From an uncultured Sphingobacteriaceae bacterium (GTDB lineage Bacteria > Bacteroidota > Bacteroidia > Sphingobacteriales > Sphingobacteriaceae), in assembly GCA_946480915.1 (NCBI GenBank), contig CAMLLO010000006.1:62001-126000 (forward strand): DNA of 64,000 bases, in the 5' to 3' direction. This document shows positions 45,207-54,738 of this stretch, in pieces. Made by a program: the position numbers and the translations under genes. The stretch's first letter is position 1, and each line of letters begins with the position of its first letter. The notes under the pieces are model-generated. The model was not told where the DNA came from. It saw nothing but the letters and a program-made list of their open reading frames with translations, and did no database searches.

Positions 45207-46577
45207 ATGCTTGACTCTCTCAAAAAAATTTTTTCCAGTGAAGACGAAAGGCCAGTTTCTACAACTGGAAAGCCAGATATTTCTCGTGAAAAATCGGCCG
45301 AACTATATGAAAAATCCAAAACATATTTCCCTGGAGGGGTAAATTCTCCTGTAAGAGCTTTTAAATCTGTTTATGGTACACCGCTTTTTATTGAGCGGGG
45401 CGATGGATGCTTTGTGTGGGATGCTGATGGAAATCAGTTCATTGATTTTTGCTGCTCATGGGGACCGCTCATTTTAGGTCACAATCATCCTAAGATAAGA
45501 GAGAAAGTTACTGAAGTAATGCAAAGAGGGATGAGCTTCGGCGCTCCTACTGCTTTGGAAAATGAATTGGCTGAGCTTATCCTGAAAAATAATAGCCTGA
45601 TAGAGAAAATTCGTTTTGTGAGTTCGGGCACAGAGGCTGTTATGTCGGCAATTCGTTTGGCGAGAGGATACACTAAGCGGGATAAAATACTAAAATTTGA
45701 AGGTTGTTATCACGGTCATGTTGATTCTTTATTAGTAAAAGCAGGATCAGGATTGGTGACTTTCGGTGAAACGTCTTCTGCGGGAGTGCCCAAATCTTTC
45801 GCGGATGAAACGATTGTTGTCCCTTTAAATGATAGAAATGCAATTGAAGAAGCTTTCAAGCAGTTCCCTGATCAGATTGCGGCAATAATTATCGAAGGTG
45901 TTCCCGCTAATAATGGCCTCCTTATTCAGGGCAAAGAATTTGTGCAGTTTTTACGGGATATCAGCTCTCAAAATAAAAGTTTGTTGATTTTTGATGAAGT
46001 AATAACGGGCTTTCGTTTGGGCTTTGAAGGTGCGGCCAAGCATTATGGTATTAAGCCGGATATTATTACGTATGGTAAGATAATCGGAGGCGGATTACCT
46101 GTTGGGATGTATGGTGCTTCTGCAGAAATCATGAGCAATATTTCTCCCGATGGTGCGGTATATCAGGCTGGAACTTTATCTGGAAATCCTGTTGCAATGG
46201 CAGCCGGAATCGCCCAAATTACAGAGTTATTGAAATCTGGCTTCTACAAAGATTTGAATAACAAGACCCAGGAATTTACAGAGTCTATCCAACGCTTCGC
46301 CACAGCAAAAAATTATAAATTCAAAGTGTTCTCAATCGGTTCGATATTTTGGTTTGCTTTCACGGATAAAAATATTCAAACGGCTGAAAGTATCGATCCA
46401 TCAAGTATGGATAAGTTCAAAGTATTTCACCGCGAATTATTGAACCGTGGTATTTATTTAGGACCTTCAGGGTACGAAGTTGGTTTTGTGTCCTCAGCTC
46501 ACAATAAAACAGAGCTTGAGAAAACTAAACGGGCAATTTTTGATAGCTTAGATATAGTGTTCAGGAAAACAAGTTAA
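45207..46577 (+). CDS. hemL: glutamate-1-semialdehyde 2,1-aminomutase
   Basis: A 456-residue PLP enzyme producing 5-aminolevulinate. The first 24 residues (MLDSLKKIFSSEDERPVSTT...) are an extension before the usual DISREKSAELYEKSKTYFPGGVNSPVRAF. PLP sites: SSGTEAVMSAIRLARG, YHGHVDSLLVKAGSG, LIFDEVITGFRLG, and the Lys in TYGKIIGGGLPVG. Length without the extension is normal. Confidence 0.95.
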   Translation: MLDSLKKIFSSEDERPVSTTGKPDISREKSAELYEKSKTYFPGGVNSPVRAFKSVYGTPLFIERGDGCFVWDADGNQFIDFCCSWGPLILGHNHPKIREKVTEVMQRGMSFGAPTALENELAELILKNNSLIEKIRFVSSGTEAVMSAIRLARGYTKRDKILKFEGCYHGHVDSLLVKAGSGLVTFGETSSAGVPKSFADETIVVPLNDRNAIEEAFKQFPDQIAAIIIEGVPANNGLLIQGKEFVQFLRDISSQNKSLLIFDEVITGFRLGFEGAAKHYGIKPDIITYGKIIGGGLPVGMYGASAEIMSNISPDGAVYQAGTLSGNPVAMAAGIAQITELLKSGFYKDLNNKTQEFTESIQRFATAKNYKFKVFSIGSIFWFAFTDKNIQTAESIDPSSMDKFKVFHRELLNRGIYLGPSGYEVGFVSSAHNKTELEKTKRAIFDSLDIVFRKTS

Positions 46578-46611
46578 TTGAATTCGGATAGCATCTGACC
46601 TTAATAATAAG

Positions 46612-47487
46612 ATGAAGAAACCTCTGATCATATTTTATTTTCTATCCATCTATGTTCTGATCGAACTGGTATGGTGGGCTTCTTTGCTTATTGCCGAACG
46701 CCCCGAAAAGAAGGCAATGATTTTAAGTGAAGGTGCTGTATTTCTTCTGATATTCGTTTCTGGTGCATATTATCTTCAAAAAACAATAAAAAAGGAGCGC
46801 AAGCTTCACGATCAGCAAAAAAACTTCTTGCTTTCTGTTACTCATGAGTTAAAGTCGCCTTTGGCATCCATCAAGTTATATATCCAAACTATTCTTAAGC
46901 GAGAACTGGATAGGGTGAAAATAGAGTCTTTTCTAAAAAACTCGTTAAAGGATATTGAAAGATTGGATGACCTTGTTGAAAATATGCTTATTGCTACAAG
47001 AATCGAAAGCAGGTCCTATTCGTTTCCAAAAGAGCATTTTGACTTTTCCCAATTGGTAGCTAAAGTAGCTGAACGATTGCAAATTCATACTTGCAGTACC
47101 CAAACCATCAGGTGTAATATTGAGCCCGAGATATATTTAACAGGCGATAAATTTGCTCTAACGCTAGCTGTGTCAAATCTTATCGAAAATGCGGTTAAAT
47201 ATTCGCCGCCCTGTGAGGAAATAGTGGTAGAGTTGCAACGAGAAAGTAATTTTATTCGTTTTTCTGTGGCTGATAAAGGAATTGGTATTCGGGATGAGGA
47301 AAAACTGCGCATATTTGACAAGTTTTATCGTGTAGGCAGTGAAGATACAAGGAAAACAAAGGGAACAGGATTAGGCTTATACATTGTAAAGCAAGTGCTG
47401 GATAATCATCACGCACATATAAAAGTTAAAAACAACCGGTCAGCCGGAAGTATATTTGAAGTAACCTTTAATTCAAATGGCAGCTAA
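46612..47487 (+). CDS. sensor histidine kinase inside the haem cluster
   Basis: A 291-residue membrane kinase. Two membrane helices (about 5-27 and 41-57) are separated by a very short loop, so no large sensor domain faces the periplasm. H-box SVTHELKSPLASIK with His78, N-box NLIENAVKYS, G1 DKGIGI and G2 GTGLGLYI are intact. It overlaps the response regulator gene by 11 nt. Its place between hemL and hemE suggests a link with haem or redox status, but this is inference. Confidence 0.9.
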   Translation: MKKPLIIFYFLSIYVLIELVWWASLLIAERPEKKAMILSEGAVFLLIFVSGAYYLQKTIKKERKLHDQQKNFLLSVTHELKSPLASIKLYIQTILKRELDRVKIESFLKNSLKDIERLDDLVENMLIATRIESRSYSFPKEHFDFSQLVAKVAERLQIHTCSTQTIRCNIEPEIYLTGDKFALTLAVSNLIENAVKYSPPCEEIVVELQRESNFIRFSVADKGIGIRDEEKLRIFDKFYRVGSEDTRKTKGTGLGLYIVKQVLDNHHAHIKVKNNRSAGSIFEVTFNSNGS

Positions 47488-48181
47488 ACAACGTATTTTA
47501 CTGGTAGAAGATGAAGATCATCTTCTGGAGGCAATTAAACTAAATCTCGAACTTGAGGGCTATAAAGTAAGCACCGCAACTGATGGAAAAAAAGCATTAA
47601 AGATCTTTAAAGAAGAACGCTTTAATCTTATTATTCTGGACGTAATGCTACCCGAAATTGACGGTTTTCAGGTTGCTGAAACAATCAGATTGGAAAACTC
47701 TGAGGTTCCGATTATGTTCCTTACTGCTAAAAATACGAGTGAGGATAGGGTAACCGGCTTAAAAAAAGGAGCAGACGATTATTTAGTTAAGCCTTTTAAT
47801 CTGGAGGAGTTAATCCTCCGTGTGAATAACCTGGTAAAACGTGGTTTGAGCGGCGAGGAAAAGAAGGAATTAAATACGTACAAAATTGGCGATAAGACCA
47901 TTTATTTCAATTCTTTTGAGCTTCGTAACGATGACGGGTCTATTACTCCGCTGACAAAAAAGGAAACCATGTTGCTTAAATTGCTTATCGAACGCAGAAA
48001 TGATGCGGTATCGCGCGAGCAAATTTTAGAAACGGTTTGGAATTACGATGTTTATCCATCAACACGTACAATTGACAATTTCATACTTACTTTCCGTAAG
48101 TATTTTGAACCTGATCAAAAGAATCCGAAATATTTCCATTCAATCCGCGGGGTAGGCTATAAGTTTACTGATAGCCAGTAA
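47477..48181 (+). CDS. OmpR-type response regulator
   Basis: A 234-residue regulator with a receiver domain (LLVEDEDHLLEAI, phospho-acceptor Asp55 in ILDVMLPEIDG, Lys105 in VKPFN). The C-terminal winged-helix domain reads LTKKETMLLKLLIERRNDAVSREQILETVW and STRTIDNFILTFRKYF, ending IRGVGYKF. It partners the overlapping histidine kinase gene. Confidence 0.92.
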   Translation: MAAKQRILLVEDEDHLLEAIKLNLELEGYKVSTATDGKKALKIFKEERFNLIILDVMLPEIDGFQVAETIRLENSEVPIMFLTAKNTSEDRVTGLKKGADDYLVKPFNLEELILRVNNLVKRGLSGEEKKELNTYKIGDKTIYFNSFELRNDDGSITPLTKKETMLLKLLIERRNDAVSREQILETVWNYDVYPSTRTIDNFILTFRKYFEPDQKNPKYFHSIRGVGYKFTDSQ

Positions 48182-48186
48182 ATTTT

Positions 48187-48708
48187 ATGCTTACTGCAAG
48201 GGCTCGTTTTGCGGTTATCGCGATTGCTTTAGTTTTACTAGGTTGGACAGTCTACAAACATGTTTATGAGCTTTCGGCCTTTATAGGACTTGGGATTGCA
48301 TTCCTCCTTTATGGATATTTTAAGGAGGGTACGGTAGTTCTTGCAGCTAAAGCATATCATCAACAAGACCTGAAAAAAACAGAGAAATTACTTAAGGAAA
48401 TTAAAAATCCCGACAGGCTAAAAAAAAGCAGACGGGGATATTACGAATTCATGCTGGGAAACATTGAGCTGAACCGTGAAAATTTTTCGGACGCGGAGCG
48501 GCATTTTCAAATCGCCAGTCGCTTCCCGCTAAAGAATCAAAATGAGAAAGGATTAGTTTTGACTCAGTTGGCTAATCTTAATCTTCGTAAGAAAGAGTTT
48601 ATAAAAGCACAAGCTTATATCGATATTGCAAAGGAGTTGAAAATCAGCGCCAGAGTTAAGGGTATAATAGAAAGAATCGAACAAGAAATACATAAAGGAA
48701 GTGAATAG
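48187..48708 (+). CDS. membrane-anchored TPR-like protein
   Basis: A 173-residue protein with two N-terminal hydrophobic segments (about 8-22 and 30-46) and then a helical, tetratricopeptide-like region (KKTEKLLKEIKNPDRLKKSRRGYYEFMLGNIELNRENFSDAERHFQIASRF). It begins 5 nt after the response regulator and overlaps the hemE start by 8 nt, so it is embedded in the haem transcript. Its function is unknown; it may assemble membrane-bound partners. Confidence 0.65.
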   Translation: MLTARARFAVIAIALVLLGWTVYKHVYELSAFIGLGIAFLLYGYFKEGTVVLAAKAYHQQDLKKTEKLLKEIKNPDRLKKSRRGYYEFMLGNIELNRENFSDAERHFQIASRFPLKNQNEKGLVLTQLANLNLRKKEFIKAQAYIDIAKELKISARVKGIIERIEQEIHKGSE

Positions 48709-49747
48709 TCAGAAAGAATCTTTATTTATCAGGGCAGCAAATTCAGAGTCGACAGAGCGGCCACCCGTTTGGATGATGCGTCAGGCAGGACGTTTTATGA
48801 AGGAATATTGGGATATTAAGAACAAATATTCTTTTCTGGAAATGTGCAAAACTCCAGAACTTGCCGCCGACGTAACGATGCTTCCGGTAGATCTTCTGGG
48901 TATTGATGCCGCTATTTTGTTTTCTGATATTTTAGTGACCGGCGAGGCAATGGGAGGTGATCTAAGCTTTAACCAGGGGGTTGGTCCAAAATTTTCAAAC
49001 CCCGTTAGAACTCAGGCCGATGTTGACAGGCTGCAGACCGGAGTAAATGACAAATTGCAGTATGTAGCTGATGCTATCAAGGTAATTCAACAAAGGCTGG
49101 ATAATAGAATTCCGCTGATAGGATTTGCAGGAGCGCCTTTTACGGTGATGAGTTATCTGGTAGAAGGTGGTTCTTCAAAAGATTTTAAGCTTACCAAGTT
49201 GATGCTTCATAACCAGCCTGAATTAGCTCACCAGCTACTTTCTAAAATTGCTGAGGTAACGACCGACTATTTAAACCTTCAGATAGCTGCAGGTGTAAAT
49301 GCGGTTCAGATATTCGACAGCTGGGCTCAGGCATTGGCATGGGATGATTATAAAGAATTTTCGCACCAATATATCACGAGGATAATTTCAGGCTTAAACC
49401 GGAAAGATATCCCTGTAATTTCTTTCTGTAAAGGCAGTTCGGTCTTTGCCCCGCTTATGGCCGAGGCTAATCCCGATGTTATTTCTATCGACTGGAATGT
49501 CGACTTGTTGGACATAAAAAAGCGATTGCCCGAAGGTATCGCAGTTCAGGGAAATCTCGACCCCTTTGTTTTGTATGCTGATAAGAAAGTTATAAAAGAT
49601 CGCATTCATCGTTTGTTTGACAGAATGAAGGGCGAAAAAGGTTTTATTTTTAACCTGGGACATGGAATAATGCCGGATATTCCTTTTGATAATGTGAAGT
49701 ACGCTGTTGAAGTTGTCAAGGACTATTCCTATGAATATTCTATGTAA
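48701..49747 (+). CDS. hemE: uroporphyrinogen decarboxylase
   Basis: A 348-residue enzyme converting uroporphyrinogen III to coproporphyrinogen III. Start is GTG inside the previous gene. Signatures: PPVWMMRQAGRFMKEYW, SDILVTGEAMG, IGFAGAPFTVMSYLVEGGSS, DSWAQAL and FNLGHGIMPDIPFDNV. Translation is probably coupled to the TPR gene. Confidence 0.96.
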   Translation: MNSQKESLFIRAANSESTERPPVWMMRQAGRFMKEYWDIKNKYSFLEMCKTPELAADVTMLPVDLLGIDAAILFSDILVTGEAMGGDLSFNQGVGPKFSNPVRTQADVDRLQTGVNDKLQYVADAIKVIQQRLDNRIPLIGFAGAPFTVMSYLVEGGSSKDFKLTKLMLHNQPELAHQLLSKIAEVTTDYLNLQIAAGVNAVQIFDSWAQALAWDDYKEFSHQYITRIISGLNRKDIPVISFCKGSSVFAPLMAEANPDVISIDWNVDLLDIKKRLPEGIAVQGNLDPFVLYADKKVIKDRIHRLFDRMKGEKGFIFNLGHGIMPDIPFDNVKYAVEVVKDYSYEYSM

Positions 49748-49774
49748 AAATCAGGCACTCACCGCATAGATTGT

Positions 49775-50311
49775 ATGGAATATCTCTACGCAAAATCAGT
49801 TCATATAATTTTCGTGGTTAGCTGGATGGCTGGACTATTCTATATAGTTCGTCTTTTTATATACCATGTTGAAGCAAACGACCGGCCTGAGCAGGAACGA
49901 ATTGTTTTGCAACGTCAGTTTGAGGTGATGCAGAGCAAGCTTTGGAATATTATAACTACGCCAGCGATGATATTAAGCATTCTGGCTGGAGCATACATGA
50001 TATATCTTAATCCGGGTTTGTTGCAAATGGACTGGATGCTCGTAAAGTTAGCTTTCGTAGCGGGTCTTTTAATTTATCATTTCTGGTGTCAACGAATTAT
50101 CTACCAACAAAAGCAAGGTTCATCAAGCTGGACTTCAACTCAGCTGCGGCTTTGGAATGAACTGGCTACAGTGTTCCTTGTGGCCATTGTCTTTACTGTT
50201 GTTCTGAAAACAGCAATCGATTGGCTTTATGGCTTAATCGGGCTGATTTTGTTTGTAATTATCATCATGTCGGCCGTTAAGATTTATAAGTATTACCGGT
50301 TAAAAGGCTGA
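49775..50311 (+). CDS. hemJ: protoporphyrinogen oxidase HemJ
   Basis: A 178-residue membrane protein of the CopD/HemJ family. It has about four or five helices, the opening YLYAKSVHIIFVVSWMAGLFYIVRLFIYHVEA with the conserved His, and WMLVKLAFVAGLLIYHFWC with the conserved Lys. HemJ oxidises protoporphyrinogen IX in organisms lacking HemY/HemG. Position directly after hemE strongly supports HemJ over a copper protein. Confidence 0.88.
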   Translation: MEYLYAKSVHIIFVVSWMAGLFYIVRLFIYHVEANDRPEQERIVLQRQFEVMQSKLWNIITTPAMILSILAGAYMIYLNPGLLQMDWMLVKLAFVAGLLIYHFWCQRIIYQQKQGSSSWTSTQLRLWNELATVFLVAIVFTVVLKTAIDWLYGLIGLILFVIIIMSAVKIYKYYRLKG

Positions 50312-50346
50312 AGATAAACGGCTGCTTGATAGATTTTGGTACGAAT

Positions 50347-52284
50347 TTATTGAGCTTTAACCGTCATAGTATTATCTATCATGTTTTTATTGTATTGCTG
50401 AAGAAAGGCCTTTAGCTTTCTCTCCATTTTACCAACGAGGTTTTGTTTACCTGCAATTATATTCCTGGTAAGCAATCTGTCTTGCCTGTAATTATAAAGT
50501 GCTACAGGCGATTTACCATCATGTTTTAAGACATAATCGCCTATAATTATCTGATAAAGATTGTCGGTTAAATGTACCACAGCATGATCTTCTTTTTGAT
50601 TGGTCATATCATCACCAAAGGCAAAGTACGAATGTTTGTAATGCAATTGATTAAGAATGGTTGGCAGGATGTCTGCTTGTTGAACCGGCCTGTCTTCTTT
50701 GCCCTTTAAATTTCCGGTAGGGTCGAAAATTAATATTGGCACCGCATATGCGCCGAGTGATGTTTGATATTCTTTATGCCACGCTATTGATGAATGATCG
50801 GCCGTAATTACAAACAGAGTGTTTTTATACCATGGCATTGTAGATACGGCTTTAAAAAATCGGCGGAGCGAGTAATCTGTATATCCTATGCCTTGGTGTA
50901 CAGGTAAGGTACCTTTAGGGAATTTTCCTTCAAATTCCTCCGGTATTTTAAACGGATGGTGAGATGAGACAGAGAAAAGAACACTTAAAAATGGTGGTTT
51001 GAATTGATTTAAGTTTTTAGCCCAAAACTGCATGAAGGGTTCATCCCAAATGCCCCACATTCCATCAAAATCGTCGTCATTGCCGTATTCGGTCATCCCA
51101 TAGTAATGGTCAATTCCGCCCACCTTTACGAACGAGCTAAAACCCATAGATCCGTTTGGGGCGCCATGAAAAAAAGAAGTATGATATCCGTCTTTCGATA
51201 GCAGGTTGCCTAGACTGTTTATGCGGTTATTAGAATAATTGGAAAGAATGTAGGGCTCCTGAATGCCTGGAATACTTGCGATTACAGAAGGCAGACCTTC
51301 AATAGATTTTCGTCCGTTTGCATAGGCATTTGTGAACGCCAGGCTTTCATCCATCAACGAGTCGAGAAACGGCGTATATCCTTTATATTTGCCATTTTCC
51401 AGGTCCCTGTTAAATCCTCCCAGATATTCTTTGCTGAAGCTTTCGAGTATAATTACAACGACGTTCTTTTTGACTGGCGCATTTTTGGAGCTATCACCCT
51501 GATGCACGGGATTATAAATCCTATTTACTTCCTCTTCGCTGAAAAAGCTCTGTTTTTGCAATACCTGGGTGCGTATAGTACGGATCAGGGAGAACGGAGT
51601 ATTTAGTACAATACTTACTTCAGAGGTGTTGTTGACGAATTCGCCAGCATTGCTCAAGGTGATCGGTCGGGTACTATGCCGGAAACCGCCACGCATACCA
51701 GCTACCGTCAAGCCGGTCGTTAGCGGTATCAGGGCAATGGAAGTGCAATAGTATAGCCAATTATTTTTGAAGAATACGCGGGTGTTCAGAGTTCTTTTGT
51801 AAAAGAAAACCATTAGACTTATTACCACAATCAAAAAGAGAGTTATATACCAGTAATCAACCACAAATTGAGAGAACAGCCTTGCCTTGTTCTGCTCATT
51901 TGCAAATTGAGAAAACAATGTAAATGAAGTTCGCCTAAGGGTAAAAGGATAATAAACAATGTCTCCGATATTGAAAGCCAGGCCAATGCTATTTGTTATG
52001 TAAAATAGCCACGAACACACTTTTTGATATGTGTCATTATGCCGGAATTTAAAAGGTATAATCTGGCTTATAATAAATAAAGAATTGATATACAATATTG
52101 CGCTAATATCAAACTTAATACCCCCTGATAGCATTATCAGGAAACTGGTCTTATCAATCGCTGGGAAGAGTTCCTGGTTGAATGAGTAAAAGGCTAAACG
52201 GCATATTGTATAGAGTATAAGTATGATTAGTAATCTAATTAAAAGAGCAATATAAATGTTCTCTTTAATTGCATTTAGCCTCAT
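50347..52284 (-). CDS. LtaS-family sulfatase-fold membrane enzyme
   Basis: A 645-residue protein with about five N-terminal membrane helices (residues 1-200) and a large periplasmic alkaline-phosphatase/sulfatase-fold domain. Metal and catalytic motifs: VVIILESFSKEYLGG, NGRKSIEGLPSVIASIPG (where the nucleophile is expected; Ser here), SSHHPFKIP and FVITADHSSIAWH. In Gram-negative bacteria such proteins act as phosphoglycerol- or phosphoethanolamine-type transferases on envelope molecules. The acceptor is unknown here. Confidence 0.85.
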   Translation of the reverse strand: MRLNAIKENIYIALLIRLLIILILYTICRLAFYSFNQELFPAIDKTSFLIMLSGGIKFDISAILYINSLFIISQIIPFKFRHNDTYQKVCSWLFYITNSIGLAFNIGDIVYYPFTLRRTSFTLFSQFANEQNKARLFSQFVVDYWYITLFLIVVISLMVFFYKRTLNTRVFFKNNWLYYCTSIALIPLTTGLTVAGMRGGFRHSTRPITLSNAGEFVNNTSEVSIVLNTPFSLIRTIRTQVLQKQSFFSEEEVNRIYNPVHQGDSSKNAPVKKNVVVIILESFSKEYLGGFNRDLENGKYKGYTPFLDSLMDESLAFTNAYANGRKSIEGLPSVIASIPGIQEPYILSNYSNNRINSLGNLLSKDGYHTSFFHGAPNGSMGFSSFVKVGGIDHYYGMTEYGNDDDFDGMWGIWDEPFMQFWAKNLNQFKPPFLSVLFSVSSHHPFKIPEEFEGKFPKGTLPVHQGIGYTDYSLRRFFKAVSTMPWYKNTLFVITADHSSIAWHKEYQTSLGAYAVPILIFDPTGNLKGKEDRPVQQADILPTILNQLHYKHSYFAFGDDMTNQKEDHAVVHLTDNLYQIIIGDYVLKHDGKSPVALYNYRQDRLLTRNIIAGKQNLVGKMERKLKAFLQQYNKNMIDNTMTVKAQ

Positions 52285-52305
52285 TGTAATGATAAAGTTA
52301 ATTTA

Positions 52306-52336
52306 CAAAGGTAAGCCCAGGAAAATGAATATTAAA
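52306..52336 (-). promoter_or_regulatory. promoter of the LtaS-family gene
   Basis: On the minus strand TACCTTTG (52313-52306) matches TANNTTTG, with TTTA (52336-52333) 19 nt upstream (3 of 4 to TTTG). It lies 22 nt before the start codon, in the divergent gap with the sigma factor gene. Confidence 0.5.
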
Positions 52337-52430
52337 AATTACTTTTAGCGTCTCTTATTTAAGTATTTGATAATTTTTTTTCATTAATGCAACCACTTGT
52401 CGTATTTGGCCATCTTGTACTCAAACGTAT

Positions 52431-53051
52431 ATGAATTTAAGTCGCAAATTATCTGTTGACGATTTGCTTGAAGGGTGTAAACGGGGCGACCGCCGAACCC
52501 AGGAGCTGCTATATAAAATGCTGGCATCCAGGATGCTGGGCGTTTGTATGCGGTATGCCAAAGATCTTTTTGAGGCGGAGGATGTATTACAAACAGGGTT
52601 TGTAAAGGTATTTCAAAAGGTGAATGAGTTTCGTGGGGATGGTTCTTTTGAAGGTTGGATAAGAAGGGTTATGGTGAATACCGCTATTGAATCTTACAGA
52701 AAAAATCAACGGATGATGAATCTTGTTGAAATTGATGAGGTGTTTGATGTACCTCAGGTAACTTTCGACATGGACGGGTTGGAGGTTAGAGATCTGCTGA
52801 ACTTGATTCAGCAATTATCCGCAGGATATAAACTGGTATTTAACTTATATGCGATAGAAGGTTATTCGCACAAAGAAATTGCACAGCAACTCGGGATCAC
52901 GGAAGGGGCATCAAAATCGCAATTGTCTAGGGCAAGAGCGATTCTAAAAGATAAGCTGAGGAAGTTGGAAGATGGAAAGATTATGGATAAAATGAGTGTA
53001 GGAGGAGAACCCAACCTTCTTATGGCGGCTTCAGCCCAAATTAAAATTTAA
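52431..53051 (+). CDS. ECF RNA polymerase sigma factor
   Basis: A 206-residue sigma factor. Region 2: LYKMLASRMLGVCMRYAKDLFEAEDVLQTGFVKVFQKVNEFRGDGSFEGWIRRVMVNTAIESYRK. Region 4: LSAGYKLVFNLYAIEGYSHKEIAQQLGITEGASKSQLSRARAILKDKL. It carries an extra tail of about 25 residues (GKIMDKMSVGGEPNLL...). It heads an operon with a single-pass membrane protein and a beta-barrel protein, a frequent Bacteroidota arrangement for envelope-related sigma factors. Confidence 0.92.
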   Translation: MNLSRKLSVDDLLEGCKRGDRRTQELLYKMLASRMLGVCMRYAKDLFEAEDVLQTGFVKVFQKVNEFRGDGSFEGWIRRVMVNTAIESYRKNQRMMNLVEIDEVFDVPQVTFDMDGLEVRDLLNLIQQLSAGYKLVFNLYAIEGYSHKEIAQQLGITEGASKSQLSRARAILKDKLRKLEDGKIMDKMSVGGEPNLLMAASAQIKI

Positions 53052-53109
53052 AGATTAAGCAAGAGAATCCAGAACTGGTTTTACTTTAACTTATTCAGTA
53101 CAAAACAAA

Positions 53110-53844
53110 ATGAAAAAAACAGGAACGGTGACAGATAAGGATTTCGATAAAGTTTTTCATGAGAAGCTTTATTCTATGGAGATTGAGCCCGCGGATTCTG
53201 TATGGGAGAGGATTTCTCAGCAGTTAAATCGCACTAAAAAGAAAAGCTCCTTTCCCATACTGTGGCTTGCTGCGGCTAGCATGGCCGCCGTAGTCGGTGT
53301 CGGTGTTTGGCTTTCATCTCAAAAGGAGCCAATGAAATTAACGGGTACTGTAGGCTCAGATATTGAAGAAAGAAGTGTTCAGCCAGCTCGGGAACCAGGG
53401 TTAGGTGCTGATAAACATATTAAGATAAGCTCTCTGGTAAAAGAAAGAATAACTCAGCTTCAAATTCCAAAGAGCATTGCGAGACATAAAAAAAAGGAGA
53501 ATTTGGAGGTTACTTCTATACGTGCTGTTGTGCCCGCACCCTTAGCCACTTTTGAAGAGAATGAACCGCTTGTAAGTTCGGAAGACACCGGTTCTAAACC
53601 GGAGATACATACCACGATTGCAGCTAAGAAAACTCAGGCATTGGCTTTTACTGAACCGGAGGTTGTAATTGAAGAGTCGCAAGTGAAGGAAAGGAAAATT
53701 AAGTCGCTTGGTAGTCTGGTTAATTTCGTCGTGGGTAAAGTCGATAAGCGGAAGAATAAAATCATAGAATTTGAAGATGGGGATGAGGGGACAATGGTTT
53801 CGGGTCTAAACCTTGGACTACTAAAATTTCAGGCTAAACAATAG
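53110..53844 (+). CDS. single-pass membrane protein, putative anti-sigma factor
   Basis: A 244-residue protein. The cytoplasmic N-terminus (FDKVFHEKLYSMEIEPADSVWERISQQL) is the helical motif often seen at the start of Bacteroidota membrane proteins encoded after ECF sigma genes. A membrane helix follows (about 56-75), then a long charged, mostly disordered periplasmic region. The order sigma, membrane protein, barrel makes an anti-sigma role plausible but unproven. Confidence 0.6.
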   Translation: MKKTGTVTDKDFDKVFHEKLYSMEIEPADSVWERISQQLNRTKKKSSFPILWLAAASMAAVVGVGVWLSSQKEPMKLTGTVGSDIEERSVQPAREPGLGADKHIKISSLVKERITQLQIPKSIARHKKKENLEVTSIRAVVPAPLATFEENEPLVSSEDTGSKPEIHTTIAAKKTQALAFTEPEVVIEESQVKERKIKSLGSLVNFVVGKVDKRKNKIIEFEDGDEGTMVSGLNLGLLKFQAKQ

Positions 53845-53867
53845 GAATATATTTATCAAATTTCACA

Positions 53868-54650
53868 ATGAAAATTAAGCTTATAATTCTTCTGATTGCA
53901 TGTATCAGCAGCGGTGTATATGCCCAAGAGGCCAAAACCGATTCAACTACAAAGAAATCAAAAACATTAATAAATATCGGGAACGGGCAATTCGAGGTAA
54001 GTGGCGATTCAACTAAAAAAAACCATCCTAACTTTTCTATTCAGCTCACTTTATCACGTTTAGATCTTGGCCTGGCAAAGTTCACAGATAACGGGAGTTT
54101 TACACTTTCTTCTGAAAATCAGTTCCTGGAGACTGAAACCTGGAAAACTCTTAATGTTGGGTTTGAATTTTTTCAGATGGGTTATAGGTTTAACAATAAT
54201 TTTAAGGTATATATTGGAGGTGGCCTTGACTGGACGCATATGCGATTGAAGAAAAATATCACTATTCTTCCGGATCAGCCGGCGCTTGATACTGTACAAG
54301 AGAATATCGATTTTAAAAAGAATCGCTTCGGCAGTACTTATTTAAGAATCCCATTGTCTTTCCAGATCAGAAGTAATGATGACCAGAAAGGGAATAAAAT
54401 GTATTTAGTATTTGGTCCTGAAATTGGCTTCCTGGTTAACGGGAAAACCAAGCAAGTTAGTGACGAACGCGGAAAAGAAAAGGTGAAAGATGATTTCAAT
54501 CTTAATCCTTTCAGATACGGGGCTTTTGGCCGTCTCGGCTATGATGATTTTGGTGTGTATGTAAAATATTATAACAATGATGTATTTGCTGATAACCAAG
54601 GGCCAAAAGGCCTTAAAAACCTGAACTTTGGTGTTATGGTAGGTTTTTAA
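53868..54650 (+). CDS. outer membrane beta-barrel protein
   Basis: A 260-residue secreted protein with a Sec signal (MKIKLIILLIACISSGVYAQ). Alternating amphipathic strands follow, such as FSIQLTLSRLDLGLAKF, TLNVGFEFFQMGYRFNNNFKVYIGGGLDW, STYLRIPLSFQIR and YGAFGRLGYDDFGVYVKYY. It ends in GVMVGF, a terminal aromatic typical of barrels. It is probably the output of the sigma operon; a terminator follows. Confidence 0.72.
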   Translation: MKIKLIILLIACISSGVYAQEAKTDSTTKKSKTLINIGNGQFEVSGDSTKKNHPNFSIQLTLSRLDLGLAKFTDNGSFTLSSENQFLETETWKTLNVGFEFFQMGYRFNNNFKVYIGGGLDWTHMRLKKNITILPDQPALDTVQENIDFKKNRFGSTYLRIPLSFQIRSNDDQKGNKMYLVFGPEIGFLVNGKTKQVSDERGKEKVKDDFNLNPFRYGAFGRLGYDDFGVYVKYYNNDVFADNQGPKGLKNLNFGVMVGF

Positions 54651-54670
54651 GCAATTAACGGTACCTATTT

Positions 54671-54702
54671 AACCCTGTCTATAATTATAGCAGGGTTTTT
54701 TA
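54671..54702 (+). terminator. intrinsic terminator after the beta-barrel gene
   Basis: AACCCTG (54671-54677) and CAGGGTT (54691-54697) form a stem extended by the palindrome CTATAATTATAG, and it runs directly into a T-run. Confidence 0.82.
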
Positions 54703-54738
54703 TTGAAATCACGCACATAAATTTTCTTAAGTTTGACC

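Noticed and set aside
54728..54735. TAAGTTTG matching the -7 promoter consensus before the ABC ATPase
   Set aside because: It ends 3 nt before the ATG, so transcription would start inside the gene; it is probably chance.
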